A DNA stretch of 47,460 nt, taken from assembly GCA_044375415.1 (NCBI GenBank), contig JBILMS010000021.1, positions 1 to 47,460 of the forward strand, written 5' to 3'. The notes beneath the pieces are model-generated. The model did not search any database. It was not told where the DNA came from and saw only the letters and a list, made by a program, of their open reading frames with translations. This stretch comes from JAWXBG01 sp044375415 (GTDB taxonomy: Bacteria > Bacteroidota > Bacteroidia > Flavobacteriales_D > Sanyastnellaceae). How positions within the stretch are numbered: the first letter of the stretch is position 1; every line of letters begins with the position of its first letter. Shown piece after piece: positions 7,272 through 16,194 of this stretch. Both the position numbers and the translations under genes were made by a program.

Positions 7272-7345
7272 GATCTCGTAGCTCAGCTGGATAGAGCAAC
7301 TGCCTTCTAAGCAGTAGGTCGCGCGTTCGAATCGCGCCGGGATCA
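7272..7345 (+). tRNA. tRNA-Arg (anticodon TCT)
   Basis: The acceptor GATCTCG (7272-7278) pairs with CGGGATC (7338-7344) with one G-T pair. The D-arm GCTC...GAGC is present. The anticodon stem ACTGC/GCAGT encloses CTTCTAA with anticodon TCT, and the T-arm GCGCG-TTCGAAT-CGCGC is perfect. Discriminator A follows and CCA is not encoded. An 8-bp hairpin (7243-7262) lies just upstream. Confidence 0.95.
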
Positions 7346-7364
7346 CGGAAACAGTTCGGAGTTC

Positions 7365-7408
7365 GGAGAAACAGAAACAGGGGGGACGTTCTTGAAAAAC
7401 GTTTCTCC
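7365..7408. repeat. inverted repeat related to the 4921-5380 repeat family
   Basis: GGAGAAAC (7365-7372) pairs with GTTTCTCC (7401-7408). Between them lies AGAAACAGGGGGG followed by ACGTTC and GAAAAACG, the same words that end each unit of the 206-bp tandem repeat (5141-5170 and 5347-5380). It lies 20 bases after tRNA-Arg. Confidence 0.6.
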
Positions 7409-7479
7409 ATACTCACACTTCAAACTCACACTGTAAACGTGGCCTTCAGTTTCTTCAAACTCCAAACGGCACACAATTT

Positions 7480-8067
7480 TTATTGAAATTTCTTAAGCTC
7501 CGTGTACAATCTATGCACCGGCAGTCCCATTACATTGTAATACGATCCTTCTAAGCGGTCTATTCCAATGTATCCAATGTACTCTTGAACACCATACGCT
7601 CCGGCTTTATCAAAGGGACGGTGAACGTCGATGTAATATTCTATTTCTTCTTTTGTCAGTGCAGAAAAAGAAACCAACGTCCGATCAACAAACGAAATTT
7701 TTTGCTGTTTCGAAGTGATGGTTACTCCCGTATAAACTTCGTGCAAACTTCCGCTCAACTCATTTAACATCAGAATGGCTTCATCGCGATGCACAGGTTT
7801 ATTCAAGACATGATCATTTATCCACACCACGGTATCGGCGGTGATTACAATCTGATTTTCCAAAATCGTTTTATCGAATTCGGCGGACTTTGCACGGGAT
7901 AAAAACAAGGGAATCTCTCCGGCTTTTAACGACGCCGGAAACGACTCATCAATCTCCCGAGTCTCAACGCGAAAGGGAATTCCTAAACCGGCGAAAAGTT
8001 CCTTGCGACGCGGACTTTGCGATGCTAGAATGACGTCCTTTTCCTTTAGATAAAGCGGTGCCTGCAT
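7480..8067 (-). CDS. maf: Maf family nucleoside triphosphate pyrophosphatase
   Basis: A 195-residue protein from the ATG at 8067; a TTG seven codons upstream is also open but lies at the likely transcription start. The N-terminal ASQSPRRKELFAGLG (residues about 15-29) is the Maf signature that holds substrate phosphates, and VITADTVVWIND carries the catalytic-base region. Maf proteins hydrolyse non-canonical or modified NTPs such as dTTP, UTP and methylated nucleotides to monophosphates, as house-cleaning enzymes in the cytoplasm. Length is standard. A TANNTTTG box (TATGTTTG) lies on its strand 19-26 bases upstream of the ATG. Confidence 0.93.
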   Translation of the reverse strand: MQAPLYLKEKDVILASQSPRRKELFAGLGIPFRVETREIDESFPASLKAGEIPLFLSRAKSAEFDKTILENQIVITADTVVWINDHVLNKPVHRDEAILMLNELSGSLHEVYTGVTITSKQQKISFVDRTLVSFSALTKEEIEYYIDVHRPFDKAGAYGVQEYIGYIGIDRLEGSYYNVMGLPVHRLYTELKKFQ

Positions 8068-8085
8068 AGTAAATATTGTAGTATG

Positions 8086-8093
8086 CAAACATA
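8086..8093 (-). promoter_or_regulatory. -7 promoter box (TATGTTTG) for maf
   Basis: TATGTTTG on the minus strand matches TANNTTTG and supports the ATG at 8067 as start, since the upstream TTG would overlap the transcription start. Confidence 0.55.
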
Positions 8094-8223
8094 AACCCGA
8101 ATCACGCGAAAGAACAACATGAAGCTATTCGGCGAAGTCAGATCGATATCTATCGCAGGTCCCGCGGCGCGTTCCGCACAAAATATTGCCGATGCGCAAT
8201 GCTGTATAAACCCGAAGGATTAA

Positions 8224-11200
8224 TTATCGCACCATCGTAACGGTGCCTTCAGCCTTTCCGGCCAGCCCTTCGTCGGTGGTGTATTTCATGAGATAGAAAT
8301 ACACATCGTCTTTCACGAAATGTTCTCCTCCGTTGAAATTTCCGGTCCAAACTTCATCGGGATTAAAACTTGTGAAAACAACAATACCCCAGCGATCAAA
8401 AACAATCAATTCGTATGCGGTAAGTCGATAGGTAATGGGATGCCAGAAATCATTGATACCATCACCATCCGGGGTAAAGGCATTGGGAATATAATAGGCT
8501 GGAGTGCAATCGGCGAACGTAACGATGATCTCATCGAAAGCCGATCCACACTCATTTGATGTTTCCACCGAATAAGTTCCATTATTATCTACAATGATGT
8601 ACTCAGTTCCTTCCGTACCATCGCTCCATTCGTAGAAATCATTAGCCGGATTTGCTGCGAAAAGATACATGGGTTCTCCCACACATCCTTCTGCATCCGG
8701 CCCAAGATCTGCCACCGGCGGGGAAAGGACATCAACAAAAATGGTATCGCTCGACATACATGGTCCATTCCAAACTTCTACGGCATAAACACTTTCTGTT
8801 GATACATCAATGAAATTAGAATATTCGCCTGTTGTCCATAATCCCTCATCATTCACTTCCAAGGTGGTCGATTCGCCGGGACATATTTCTACATCCGGCC
8901 CCAAATTCACAATTGGATAAGTTAGAACTTCTATATTCAAACTATCGACAACCGGACATCCCGAGTTTGGATAAGTAAATGTTACCATCCCCGGATTTCC
9001 GATGACAATGGAATCGGCTACAGCACCTGTTGACCATACTCCTATGTAAGGTGCATACAAAGTTGTTGTTTGACCAATACATAACGTCATATCTTGTCCA
9101 ATATTTAGATTCGGATAGTTGATGATAGTGATAGTTAGATCATCCGATTCATAACAACCTCCTAGACCAACAGTTAGTGTATAAATCCCGCCTGCATAGG
9201 CCAGCAAACTGCTTTGTCCATTGCCATTCCAATCAGCACTATCCCAATTTCCGCTCGTGAAAAGCAGAATAGAATCCCCGGCACAAATGGCGACATCTGT
9301 TCCGGCATCAGGCATGGGAGCAGGTGATATCTCAAGCAGAAATTGATCTTCTACCGGACAAACCCCACTTACTGAATAAGTAATTTCAGTGGTATCTGTA
9401 TTTAAAGTTTGTGGATCAAAAAGTCCGTTGTTTTGATTTTGAATTCCATCTCCGGACCAACTTCCACCGGTCATATTGGCTTCGAGATTAATAGGATTCT
9501 GATTTGAACAAATGAGTCCTGGATCCGTAATTGTAAGCAAAGGAGGAATTTCTACTACAATATCACCACTTGCACTTGTAGGGCAGATGCCGGCTATATC
9601 ATAAATGATGGTTGTTGTTCCTTCTCCCGCCAAACTTGGATCAAAGGTGCCATTGATAGAATCGGTTATTCCTAGTCCACTCCAAATCCCATCCGATTCG
9701 CTCGATGTGAATGATAAGGGCACATCACTTATGCACAGATTTGTCGGTAGATTTAATATGGGTTGCGGAGCTTCTATTACTTCAATTAGAAAGTCCTCGG
9801 TGTTATCGGAACAACCGAACATCGTTGGGACGCTTAATATGGTTACTACATAATTTCCGGGTTCAAGAACTCCCGGATCAAATAGAATTTCAGGTCCCGA
9901 ATACAGAAGTCCATCACCATAAGAGGTAGAGTACATCCAATCGTAGAGTCCCAAACTTATTGGTTCTCCACTTTGACATACTGTACCCATATCGAATGAG
10001 CTATAGTATGATGCATACTGCTGAACGAAAATACTTATGCTGGCCGGATTGACACAGATCTCGGATGGCATAAAGAGGTAATCATTAAAACCAACAGAAC
10101 CCAAAAAACTTCCGGTAGCAGGATCAACCCCGGGACCGGACCAAGTGCCGGGATGAGAAGAAGTCAATTGACCAGAATTTCCTTCACACAAATAATCCGG
10201 GCCATCTAATACGGGAGTCACCCAAGGAATAGGATTAAATTCAACAGAGTTATTTCCACTACCACCACAACCGGGTCCATTGCCATCTTGCGGAGAAACG
10301 ACATTGCCGTCTTCGTCGTAACACATGAAATCTAGCGAAAAGATAGTAGTCACATCTGGTGCCGGCAATGTGATGTCGAGAGAACTGGCAGAATCAGGAA
10401 TGAGTATCCATGGATCTGCATTCCATTCAAAACCACAAGTAATATCGATGGGTTCAATAGCCTGAAGAGGAACCGAAAAAATAGAGGCCGTTCCTGCACT
10501 GCATGAATTATCGTTAATAGGTGAACTAAATCCGGGGAGTGTCGAATACGTTACAGGTTGTTCCTGATTGCATATATTAATTCCGTTGAAGATTATGTCG
10601 GCAGACGTAAGAGCTCCCACGTCGAGACTAATGCAATCATATATCTGAACTGCCCATCCGGAGCTCGTTGCATCGCAACCATAAATAGGAGACCAATTGA
10701 TAGGCGTGCTAGCCGGTCCGTAGCTATCGTAAGTGCCACTTAAAGAAGAAGGAGCATTGGCGCAAACGTCGAGATTTCCGGCTGATTCGGTTGTAAAACA
10801 TAAGTTCACCACATTGTTTCCACTGTTACAAACGGGACCTTGACCGATTGCTCCGGGGTTGGGAGAAAGCAGCACCGTCGGACTTCCGCATGACGCAGGA
10901 CCAACCAGATAAAAACCTAAGTCGGAAACCCATGTATGTGTTGCATTAAAACAAACAGAAATTTCTGTATTTACATCAACGAACATCGGATCAGGAGGAG
11001 GATTGTAGTAACCTGAAGAAAAACCTGCTTCTATGTCAGCCCAAAGATGAACTTCCAAACAGTTCGCTTCCATAAATACTTGGACATTCCCCGGGTCGAA
11101 CCAGCCAATCCAAGCGCGATCACATAATAAAAGATCTCCGTTGAAGTCAAATACACTGACACGGTAACAAGCCGGATCAAGATTTAGAATGGCGGAAGTC

Positions 11201-11478
11201 CAAACATCATTTTCTGCAGAGAATGGCAACCATTGATTTAAACCCACATCGAGAATTTGCCAAACAAAGTCGTAAGGCCCAACGCCAATTTCAGGGGTAA
11301 TATTCAGATTTCCCGGTTCGTTTTCGTAGAAGTAAAATATGGTGTCATTTGCGGCCCCATTCGTGTAGTTGGTTTCAACAGCACCGCAGAAGCCAATCGA
11401 ACTTATTTGTGCCCAAGAACTGAAGGCGCTTCCAAAAGCAACAAACAGCAAGGCGATTTTAGGGAAAGGTATAAGCAC
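8224..11478 (-). CDS. giant surface protein with gliding-motility-associated (T9SS type B) C-terminal domain
   Basis: A 1084-residue secreted protein. Signal peptide: MLIPFPKIALLFVAFGSAFSSWAQ. An N-terminal part resembles a P/homoB-type beta domain (THTWVSDLGFYLVGP ... SGTYDSYGP ... GWAVQIYDC). A series of Ig/PKD-like segments follows, with repeated LGPDxEICPGESTTL words. The end is the type B sorting domain: YIPNAFTPDGDGINDFW, ELIVFDRWGIVVF, then WTGNFNGGE and the final YFYLMKY segment. Type B domains target proteins through the T9SS to the outer surface in gliding and related Bacteroidota. Likely an adhesin or matrix protein; the ligand is unknown. It is a single gene, divergent from guaA. 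Confidence 0.9.
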   Translation of the reverse strand: MLIPFPKIALLFVAFGSAFSSWAQISSIGFCGAVETNYTNGAANDTIFYFYENEPGNLNITPEIGVGPYDFVWQILDVGLNQWLPFSAENDVWTSAILNLDPACYRVSVFDFNGDLLLCDRAWIGWFDPGNVQVFMEANCLEVHLWADIEAGFSSGYYNPPPDPMFVDVNTEISVCFNATHTWVSDLGFYLVGPASCGSPTVLLSPNPGAIGQGPVCNSGNNVVNLCFTTESAGNLDVCANAPSSLSGTYDSYGPASTPINWSPIYGCDATSSGWAVQIYDCISLDVGALTSADIIFNGINICNQEQPVTYSTLPGFSSPINDNSCSAGTASIFSVPLQAIEPIDITCGFEWNADPWILIPDSASSLDITLPAPDVTTIFSLDFMCYDEDGNVVSPQDGNGPGCGGSGNNSVEFNPIPWVTPVLDGPDYLCEGNSGQLTSSHPGTWSGPGVDPATGSFLGSVGFNDYLFMPSEICVNPASISIFVQQYASYYSSFDMGTVCQSGEPISLGLYDWMYSTSYGDGLLYSGPEILFDPGVLEPGNYVVTILSVPTMFGCSDNTEDFLIEVIEAPQPILNLPTNLCISDVPLSFTSSESDGIWSGLGITDSINGTFDPSLAGEGTTTIIYDIAGICPTSASGDIVVEIPPLLTITDPGLICSNQNPINLEANMTGGSWSGDGIQNQNNGLFDPQTLNTDTTEITYSVSGVCPVEDQFLLEISPAPMPDAGTDVAICAGDSILLFTSGNWDSADWNGNGQSSLLAYAGGIYTLTVGLGGCYESDDLTITIINYPNLNIGQDMTLCIGQTTTLYAPYIGVWSTGAVADSIVIGNPGMVTFTYPNSGCPVVDSLNIEVLTYPIVNLGPDVEICPGESTTLEVNDEGLWTTGEYSNFIDVSTESVYAVEVWNGPCMSSDTIFVDVLSPPVADLGPDAEGCVGEPMYLFAANPANDFYEWSDGTEGTEYIIVDNNGTYSVETSNECGSAFDEIIVTFADCTPAYYIPNAFTPDGDGINDFWHPITYRLTAYELIVFDRWGIVVFTSFNPDEVWTGNFNGGEHFVKDDVYFYLMKYTTDEGLAGKAEGTVTMVR

Positions 11479-11651
11479 TAATTAAGGTTTTTCTCTTTAT
11501 CAGAAAGAGCACCTCGGACAGACGCAGATTTATTCCGCTTAGTTGCTTTGCTTCGAATTATACTATTTCGACAAGTTTTCTTTTTCTGCTTTTTGTTGAT
11601 TCTTACTGAATAATAAAGGTATAATCCGTTTCCGGCAAGGCCCCAGCATCG

Positions 11652-11659
11652 TAATTTTG
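11652..11659 (+). promoter_or_regulatory. -7 promoter box (TAATTTTG) for guaA
   Basis: TAATTTTG matches TANNTTTG and ends seven bases before the guaA ATG, so the mRNA would start at or within one or two bases of the start codon (near-leaderless). Confidence 0.55.
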
Positions 11660-11666
11660 TCCCGAT

Positions 11667-13199
11667 ATGCACGAAACCATTATTATCCTTGATTTCGGCT
11701 CCCAGGTAACCCAGTTGATTGCCCGCAGAGTCCGCGAACTGAACGTTTATTGCGAAATCCATCCTTGGAATAAAATCCCGGAAATGGAATCAAATGTCAA
11801 AGGTGTCATTTTTGGAGGTAGCCCTTATTCTGTCATGGAAGAAAACGCTCCCCTTCCGGATGTACATGCGGTGACGGCCAAATTTCCCGTTTTGGGCATT
11901 TGTTATGGAGCACAATTAATCGCTAAAATGAGCGGGGGAGAGGTTATTCGATCTACCCATCGCGAATATGGCCGAGCTAATTTGCTTAAAGTAAACGAGG
12001 GTGTTTCGCTTATGCAAGACGTTCCTCTCCATTCACAAGTGTGGATGTCGCATGGAGATACCATACTCAATGCGGGTCCGGATGCAGAAATCATTTGTTC
12101 TACCAAAGACGTCGAATACGCCGGCTATAAAATTAACGGCAAACATATTTATGGAGTACAGTTTCACCCGGAAGTCTATCACAGCGCCGATGGAAAGCAG
12201 GTTCTCAAGAATTTTGTCATTGGAATATGTGGATGTGCCGGAGATTGGACCCCTGTTTCGTTTGTCGATGAAACCGTAAACGGACTCAAAGAAAAATTGG
12301 GCAACGATTCGGTAATCATGGGATTAAGTGGAGGAGTAGATTCTACGGTTGCTGCAGTGCTGATTCATAAGGCAATCGGCGATCGTCTGCATTGCATTTT
12401 TGTAGATAATGGCCTTCTGCGAAAAAATGAATTTGCCGAAGTCTTGGAGGGATACCAGCACATGGGTCTCAATGTGAAAGGAGTAAATGCTACGGATAAA
12501 TTTTATGCAGCCTTACATGGCTTATCCGAACCTGAATCGAAGCGAAAGGCGATTGGCAAAACCTTTATTGAAGTATTTGACGAAGAATCGAAAAAAGATA
12601 AAGACGCGAAATGGCTTGGCCAAGGCACCATCTATCCCGATGTGATTGAAAGCGTTTCGGTGAATGGTGGACCTTCTCAAACGATTAAAAGTCATCACAA
12701 TGTGGGAGGTCTTCCCGACTATATGAAGTTGAGTGTGGTAGAACCGCTTCGACTGCTTTTTAAAGACGAAGTTCGCAGAGTTGGAAAGGCATTGGGAATA
12801 AAAGAAGATCTTTTGGGTCGTCATCCATTTCCCGGTCCCGGATTGGGAATTCGAATTTTAGGTGAGATTACTGCAGAAAAGGTACGCATCTTGCAAGAGG
12901 TCGATTCTATTTGGATTGGCAGCTTGAAAAAAGAGAACTTGTACAACGAAGTATGGCAAGCCGGAGCAATTCTCCTGCCGGTGCAAAGCGTTGGGGTGAT
13001 GGGCGATGAACGCACCTATGAGCAAGCGGTTGCTTTGCGCGCTGTAAATTCCACCGATGGAATGACAGCAGATTGGAGCCGACTACCCCATGAATTTTTA
13101 GCTGCCGTTTCCAATGAAATTATCAATAAGGTGAAAGGGGTGAACAGAGTTGTTTACGACATCAGCTCCAAACCACCGGCAACCATTGAATGGGAATAA
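11667..13199 (+). CDS. guaA: GMP synthase (glutamine-hydrolysing)
   Basis: A 510-residue enzyme that converts XMP to GMP with ATP and glutamine. The class I amidotransferase domain has catalytic Cys79 in GICYGAQ and the His167/Glu169 pair in VQFHPE. The ATP-pyrophosphatase P-loop GLSGGVDST lies at residues 219-227. The C-terminal XMP-binding and dimerisation part includes HPFPGPGLGIRILGEI and ends with PPATIEWE, the usual GuaA terminus. Length is normal. It leads an apparent operon with the LysM lipoprotein gene, which starts 16 bases after its stop, and hemF; guaA-LysM-hemF neighbourhoods are common in Flavobacteriia. Confidence 0.97.
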   Translation: MHETIIILDFGSQVTQLIARRVRELNVYCEIHPWNKIPEMESNVKGVIFGGSPYSVMEENAPLPDVHAVTAKFPVLGICYGAQLIAKMSGGEVIRSTHREYGRANLLKVNEGVSLMQDVPLHSQVWMSHGDTILNAGPDAEIICSTKDVEYAGYKINGKHIYGVQFHPEVYHSADGKQVLKNFVIGICGCAGDWTPVSFVDETVNGLKEKLGNDSVIMGLSGGVDSTVAAVLIHKAIGDRLHCIFVDNGLLRKNEFAEVLEGYQHMGLNVKGVNATDKFYAALHGLSEPESKRKAIGKTFIEVFDEESKKDKDAKWLGQGTIYPDVIESVSVNGGPSQTIKSHHNVGGLPDYMKLSVVEPLRLLFKDEVRRVGKALGIKEDLLGRHPFPGPGLGIRILGEITAEKVRILQEVDSIWIGSLKKENLYNEVWQAGAILLPVQSVGVMGDERTYEQAVALRAVNSTDGMTADWSRLPHEFLAAVSNEIINKVKGVNRVVYDISSKPPATIEWE

Positions 13200-13215
13200 T
13201 GACTTTTACTATCAC

Positions 13216-14964
13216 ATGAGATATATCCACCTTTTACTGATCGTTTTTTCGACTACTCTTTTATTTTCTTGCAAAACCATTGGCCAGATCAATGCGCCTG
13301 TCGAGAAAATAGATGGCAAAGAATACTATATGCATACCGTGCAAAAAAAGCAGACGATGTTTGCTATTGCCGGTTTGTATAAAATTGAAATGAATGAACT
13401 GCTTTCTTCAAATCCGGGCAGTGATGCCGGGATTAAAGAAGGTCAAGTGATAAAAGTTCCTGTGGCAAAAACGGCCTTTGCCAAAACCAATGAATCTTCT
13501 TTGCTTCTTCATGAAGTGCAAAAAAAGGAAACACTTTTTTCTATCGCACAGAAATATAATATTGAGGTCAATGACTTAGTGGCCGCCAATCCCGGAGCTG
13601 ATGCGGGTTTGAGGAAGGGTCAGTTTTTGCGAATTCCTCAGGCTAAAAAAGTAGATGCACCGGCAAAGTCAGGAGATTTCATCGAACATACAGTTCTTGC
13701 CGGGGAGACTTTGTATTCTCTATCGGTGCGCTACAAAGTGAAAGTAGAAGAAATCAAAAAAATAAATAACCTTACTTCCGATACGTTGAAAGAAGGAATG
13801 ACCCTAAGAATTCCCGGAATAGCAGGTCTTGATGAGGTAGATGTAGAGAAAATAGAGGAACCTGTTGTTGTTTTAGGGGGACCTAAAGAACACTACAAAA
13901 TTGCATTGATGTTGCCGTTTTACACACAGTTCGGCGATTCCGCGTCGATGGATTCGCGCGATTTGTTGCAACGTGAAGCATCGTTAGATATATACCGCGG
14001 AGTGCTCATTGCCGTTGATTCGTTGGAAGCAATGGGACTCAAGGCCGACCTATATATCTACGATGTATTGGATGGTAGAACTGCTATCGAACAGATTTTG
14101 AAAAAACCGGAAATGAGTGGAATGGATTTAATCATCGGACCGACATTTCGTGATCCAATCAAAGCTGTGGTAGATTTTTCTACGCGTTATGGTATTCCGG
14201 TTGTTTGTCCTACACCTCAATCAAATCGCATTCTTTTGTCGGCTCCCAATCTGTGCAAAGCGAGTCCTTCTTCTGTAACGCTCATGGAGGAATTGGGAGA
14301 GTTTGTGGCACGTGAACACAAAAACGATAATGTCATTTTATTGAACAGCAAACCGAAGGATCAGAACCTCGATGATCTTAAAATGACACAAACTTTTAAA
14401 GACAAGTATCTTGCTACCAAGGGCGATACAATTATCAATGAAGTCGTTACAACAGCGCGTTCCGGGTCAGGTTTGGGTGCAAAACTTGTATCTGGAAAAA
14501 CAAATGTGATAGTTATTCCATCGAACGATCGACTTCTGATTACCAGTGTAATCAATACTCTTGGAAGCAGAACGGATGTGATCGTTTATGGAACGGAAGA
14601 TTGGAAGAACATGGACATTATTGGAGCAGAAGAACGCGAACGTTTTCGCATTCGATTTGCCGTTCCATCTTGGATAGATTATTACGATCCGCAATCGATC
14701 AATTTTGTTGAAGGTTTCCGCAGTCGATTTAAAAAGGAACCGCAGTCTTTTGCATTTACCGGCTACGACATCATGATGTATTATGGTCAAGGTTTAGGTT
14801 TATATGGCCGCGGTTTGTCTGCTCATTTCAACGGCATCCCTCAAACACATTTGTTAAGTCTTGGATTCGACTATGTAAAAACCGGACCGGAAAATGGAAG
14901 TGAAAACAGCCACATTTTTGTGATCGGACACGAAGAGGGAAAATTGGTAGTTGAAAAGAAGTGA
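13216..14964 (+). CDS. LysM-domain lipoprotein with periplasmic-binding-protein domain
   Basis: A 582-residue lipoprotein from the ATG at 13216; the longer frame from 13150 would run through the guaA 3' end and lack a signal peptide. The signal ends at lipobox LFSC (Cys19). Three LysM repeats follow (HTVQKKQTMFAIAGLYKIE, HEVQKKETLFSIAQKYNIE, HTVLAGETLYSLSVRYKVK, each ending in I-P), which bind peptidoglycan. The remainder, from KIALMLPFYTQF, is a type I periplasmic-binding (ABC-substrate/LppC-like) fold with IGPTFRDPIKAV and NVIVIPSNDRL. In LppC/LpoA such a domain activates peptidoglycan synthases, so a cell-wall regulatory role is plausible but inferred. Confidence 0.88.
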   Translation: MRYIHLLLIVFSTTLLFSCKTIGQINAPVEKIDGKEYYMHTVQKKQTMFAIAGLYKIEMNELLSSNPGSDAGIKEGQVIKVPVAKTAFAKTNESSLLLHEVQKKETLFSIAQKYNIEVNDLVAANPGADAGLRKGQFLRIPQAKKVDAPAKSGDFIEHTVLAGETLYSLSVRYKVKVEEIKKINNLTSDTLKEGMTLRIPGIAGLDEVDVEKIEEPVVVLGGPKEHYKIALMLPFYTQFGDSASMDSRDLLQREASLDIYRGVLIAVDSLEAMGLKADLYIYDVLDGRTAIEQILKKPEMSGMDLIIGPTFRDPIKAVVDFSTRYGIPVVCPTPQSNRILLSAPNLCKASPSSVTLMEELGEFVAREHKNDNVILLNSKPKDQNLDDLKMTQTFKDKYLATKGDTIINEVVTTARSGSGLGAKLVSGKTNVIVIPSNDRLLITSVINTLGSRTDVIVYGTEDWKNMDIIGAEERERFRIRFAVPSWIDYYDPQSINFVEGFRSRFKKEPQSFAFTGYDIMMYYGQGLGLYGRGLSAHFNGIPQTHLLSLGFDYVKTGPENGSENSHIFVIGHEEGKLVVEKK

Positions 14965-15049
14965 TCTTTGTCAGAACACCCATTCCGTGACATTCTTCTG
15001 ACGTATTTCCATATACACTGACGGACTTTTGCTTTCAAATAGTTCGACC

Positions 15050-15964
15050 ATGAAAACAGAGACATTGATGAGTATTGATAAATGGACCATTTCCAAACGC
15101 TTCGAGGATTTACAAGATTTAATTTGCAAGGGTCTTGAAGGGTCTGATGGTAGGCAAGTTTTCCGCGAAGACAAGTGGAATAGGGAAGGAGGTGGTGGAG
15201 GTCGTACCCGTGTGATTTCAGATGGGGCTGTCTTTGAAAAAGGAGGGGTAAATGTCTCTACTGTTTATGGTAAAATCCCTTCCTTTTTAAGTGGTCAAAC
15301 TCAGAATAACGCAACGGAGTTTTTTGCCACGGGATTGTCGATCGTTATACATCCGCAAAGCCCATTGGTTCCTATTATCCACATGAATGTCCGCTACTTC
15401 GAAACCGATGCCGGCGACAAATGGTTTGGTGGTGGAATCGACTTAACTCCGATATATGTAGTAGAAGATGATGCGCGATTTTTTCATCAACGACTTAAAA
15501 GTACGTGTGATGAATTTGATCCTACGTATTATCCCGAATACAAACATCAGGCAGACGAATATTTCGTTATAAAACACCGCAACGAAACACGAGGTATTGG
15601 AGGAATTTTCTTCGATCATTTGCGTCCGAAGAATGAAGAACACTTTGCCCATCTTTTCGGCTTTGTTTTGCGAGTGGGTGAAACGTTTTTACCTTCATAT
15701 CTGCCCATTGTAGAAAAATCAAAAGAGCTTTCCTACACACCCGAGCAGAAGCAATGGCAATTGATTCGTCGAGGTCGATATGTAGAATTTAATCTTGTTT
15801 ACGACAAAGGCACTCGCTTTGGTCTCGAGACCAATGGTCGCACCGAATCCATCTTGATGAGCTTACCCAAAGAGGTCAATTGGTTCTACGATTTCCCGAT
15901 CCAACCCGACTCGCCCGAAGCCGCCACGCAAGCCTTATTGGTGAAGGGAAAAGAGTGGGTTTGA
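15050..15964 (+). CDS. hemF: oxygen-dependent coproporphyrinogen III oxidase
   Basis: A 304-residue enzyme that decarboxylates coproporphyrinogen III to protoporphyrinogen IX using O2 in haem synthesis. Family landmarks: DKWNREGGGGGRTRVISDG, GVNVSTVYG, HMNVRYFET, the signature WFGGGIDLTPIY, RGIGGIFFDHL, and the C-terminal RGRYVEFNLVYDKGTRFGLETNGRTESILMSLP block (quoted here in parts of the family pattern). Start taken at the ATG at 15050; a TTG at 15029 adds seven residues unlike HemF. It is third in the guaA cluster with an 85-base gap, so it may have its own promoter. It implies an aerobic lifestyle. Confidence 0.96.
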   Translation: MKTETLMSIDKWTISKRFEDLQDLICKGLEGSDGRQVFREDKWNREGGGGGRTRVISDGAVFEKGGVNVSTVYGKIPSFLSGQTQNNATEFFATGLSIVIHPQSPLVPIIHMNVRYFETDAGDKWFGGGIDLTPIYVVEDDARFFHQRLKSTCDEFDPTYYPEYKHQADEYFVIKHRNETRGIGGIFFDHLRPKNEEHFAHLFGFVLRVGETFLPSYLPIVEKSKELSYTPEQKQWQLIRRGRYVEFNLVYDKGTRFGLETNGRTESILMSLPKEVNWFYDFPIQPDSPEAATQALLVKGKEWV

Positions 15965-16194
15965 TGTGAAGAAAACATAGAGCCAAAAATCATACAGACG
16001 CCCTCGATGTTTCGGTTGCAGCCAATGCTCTTTTAGCTATCAGCAAAAACAGATGGCGTGATGGTTTCGAATATCGCATTTACACAGAGTCAACGAACTC
16101 TGAACAGTGAACTCTGAACTTTCTGAAGTTGCTGTTTTGAGCGATACATTTCACGCTACTAAAGATTGTATGAAAAAAAGAGCTCGCACTTTTG
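15965..16194. other. intergenic, with a short coding-like stretch and an 11-bp direct repeat
   Basis: Bases about 15989-16108 on the plus strand read HTDALDVSVAANALLAISKN then RWRDGFEYRIY without a stop, but no start or ribosome site fits. GAACTCTGAAC repeats at 16095 and 16109. Possibly a gene remnant; nothing firm. Confidence 0.3.

Noticed and set aside
6899..7416. Two minus-strand open frames across the tRNA genes (texts like GFEPTTSCSQSRRD and DSNLRPPAPKAGAIPGYATPR)
   Set aside because: They are the antisense of tRNA-Pro and tRNA-Arg, a well-known source of false proteins; both tRNAs fold perfectly on the plus strand.
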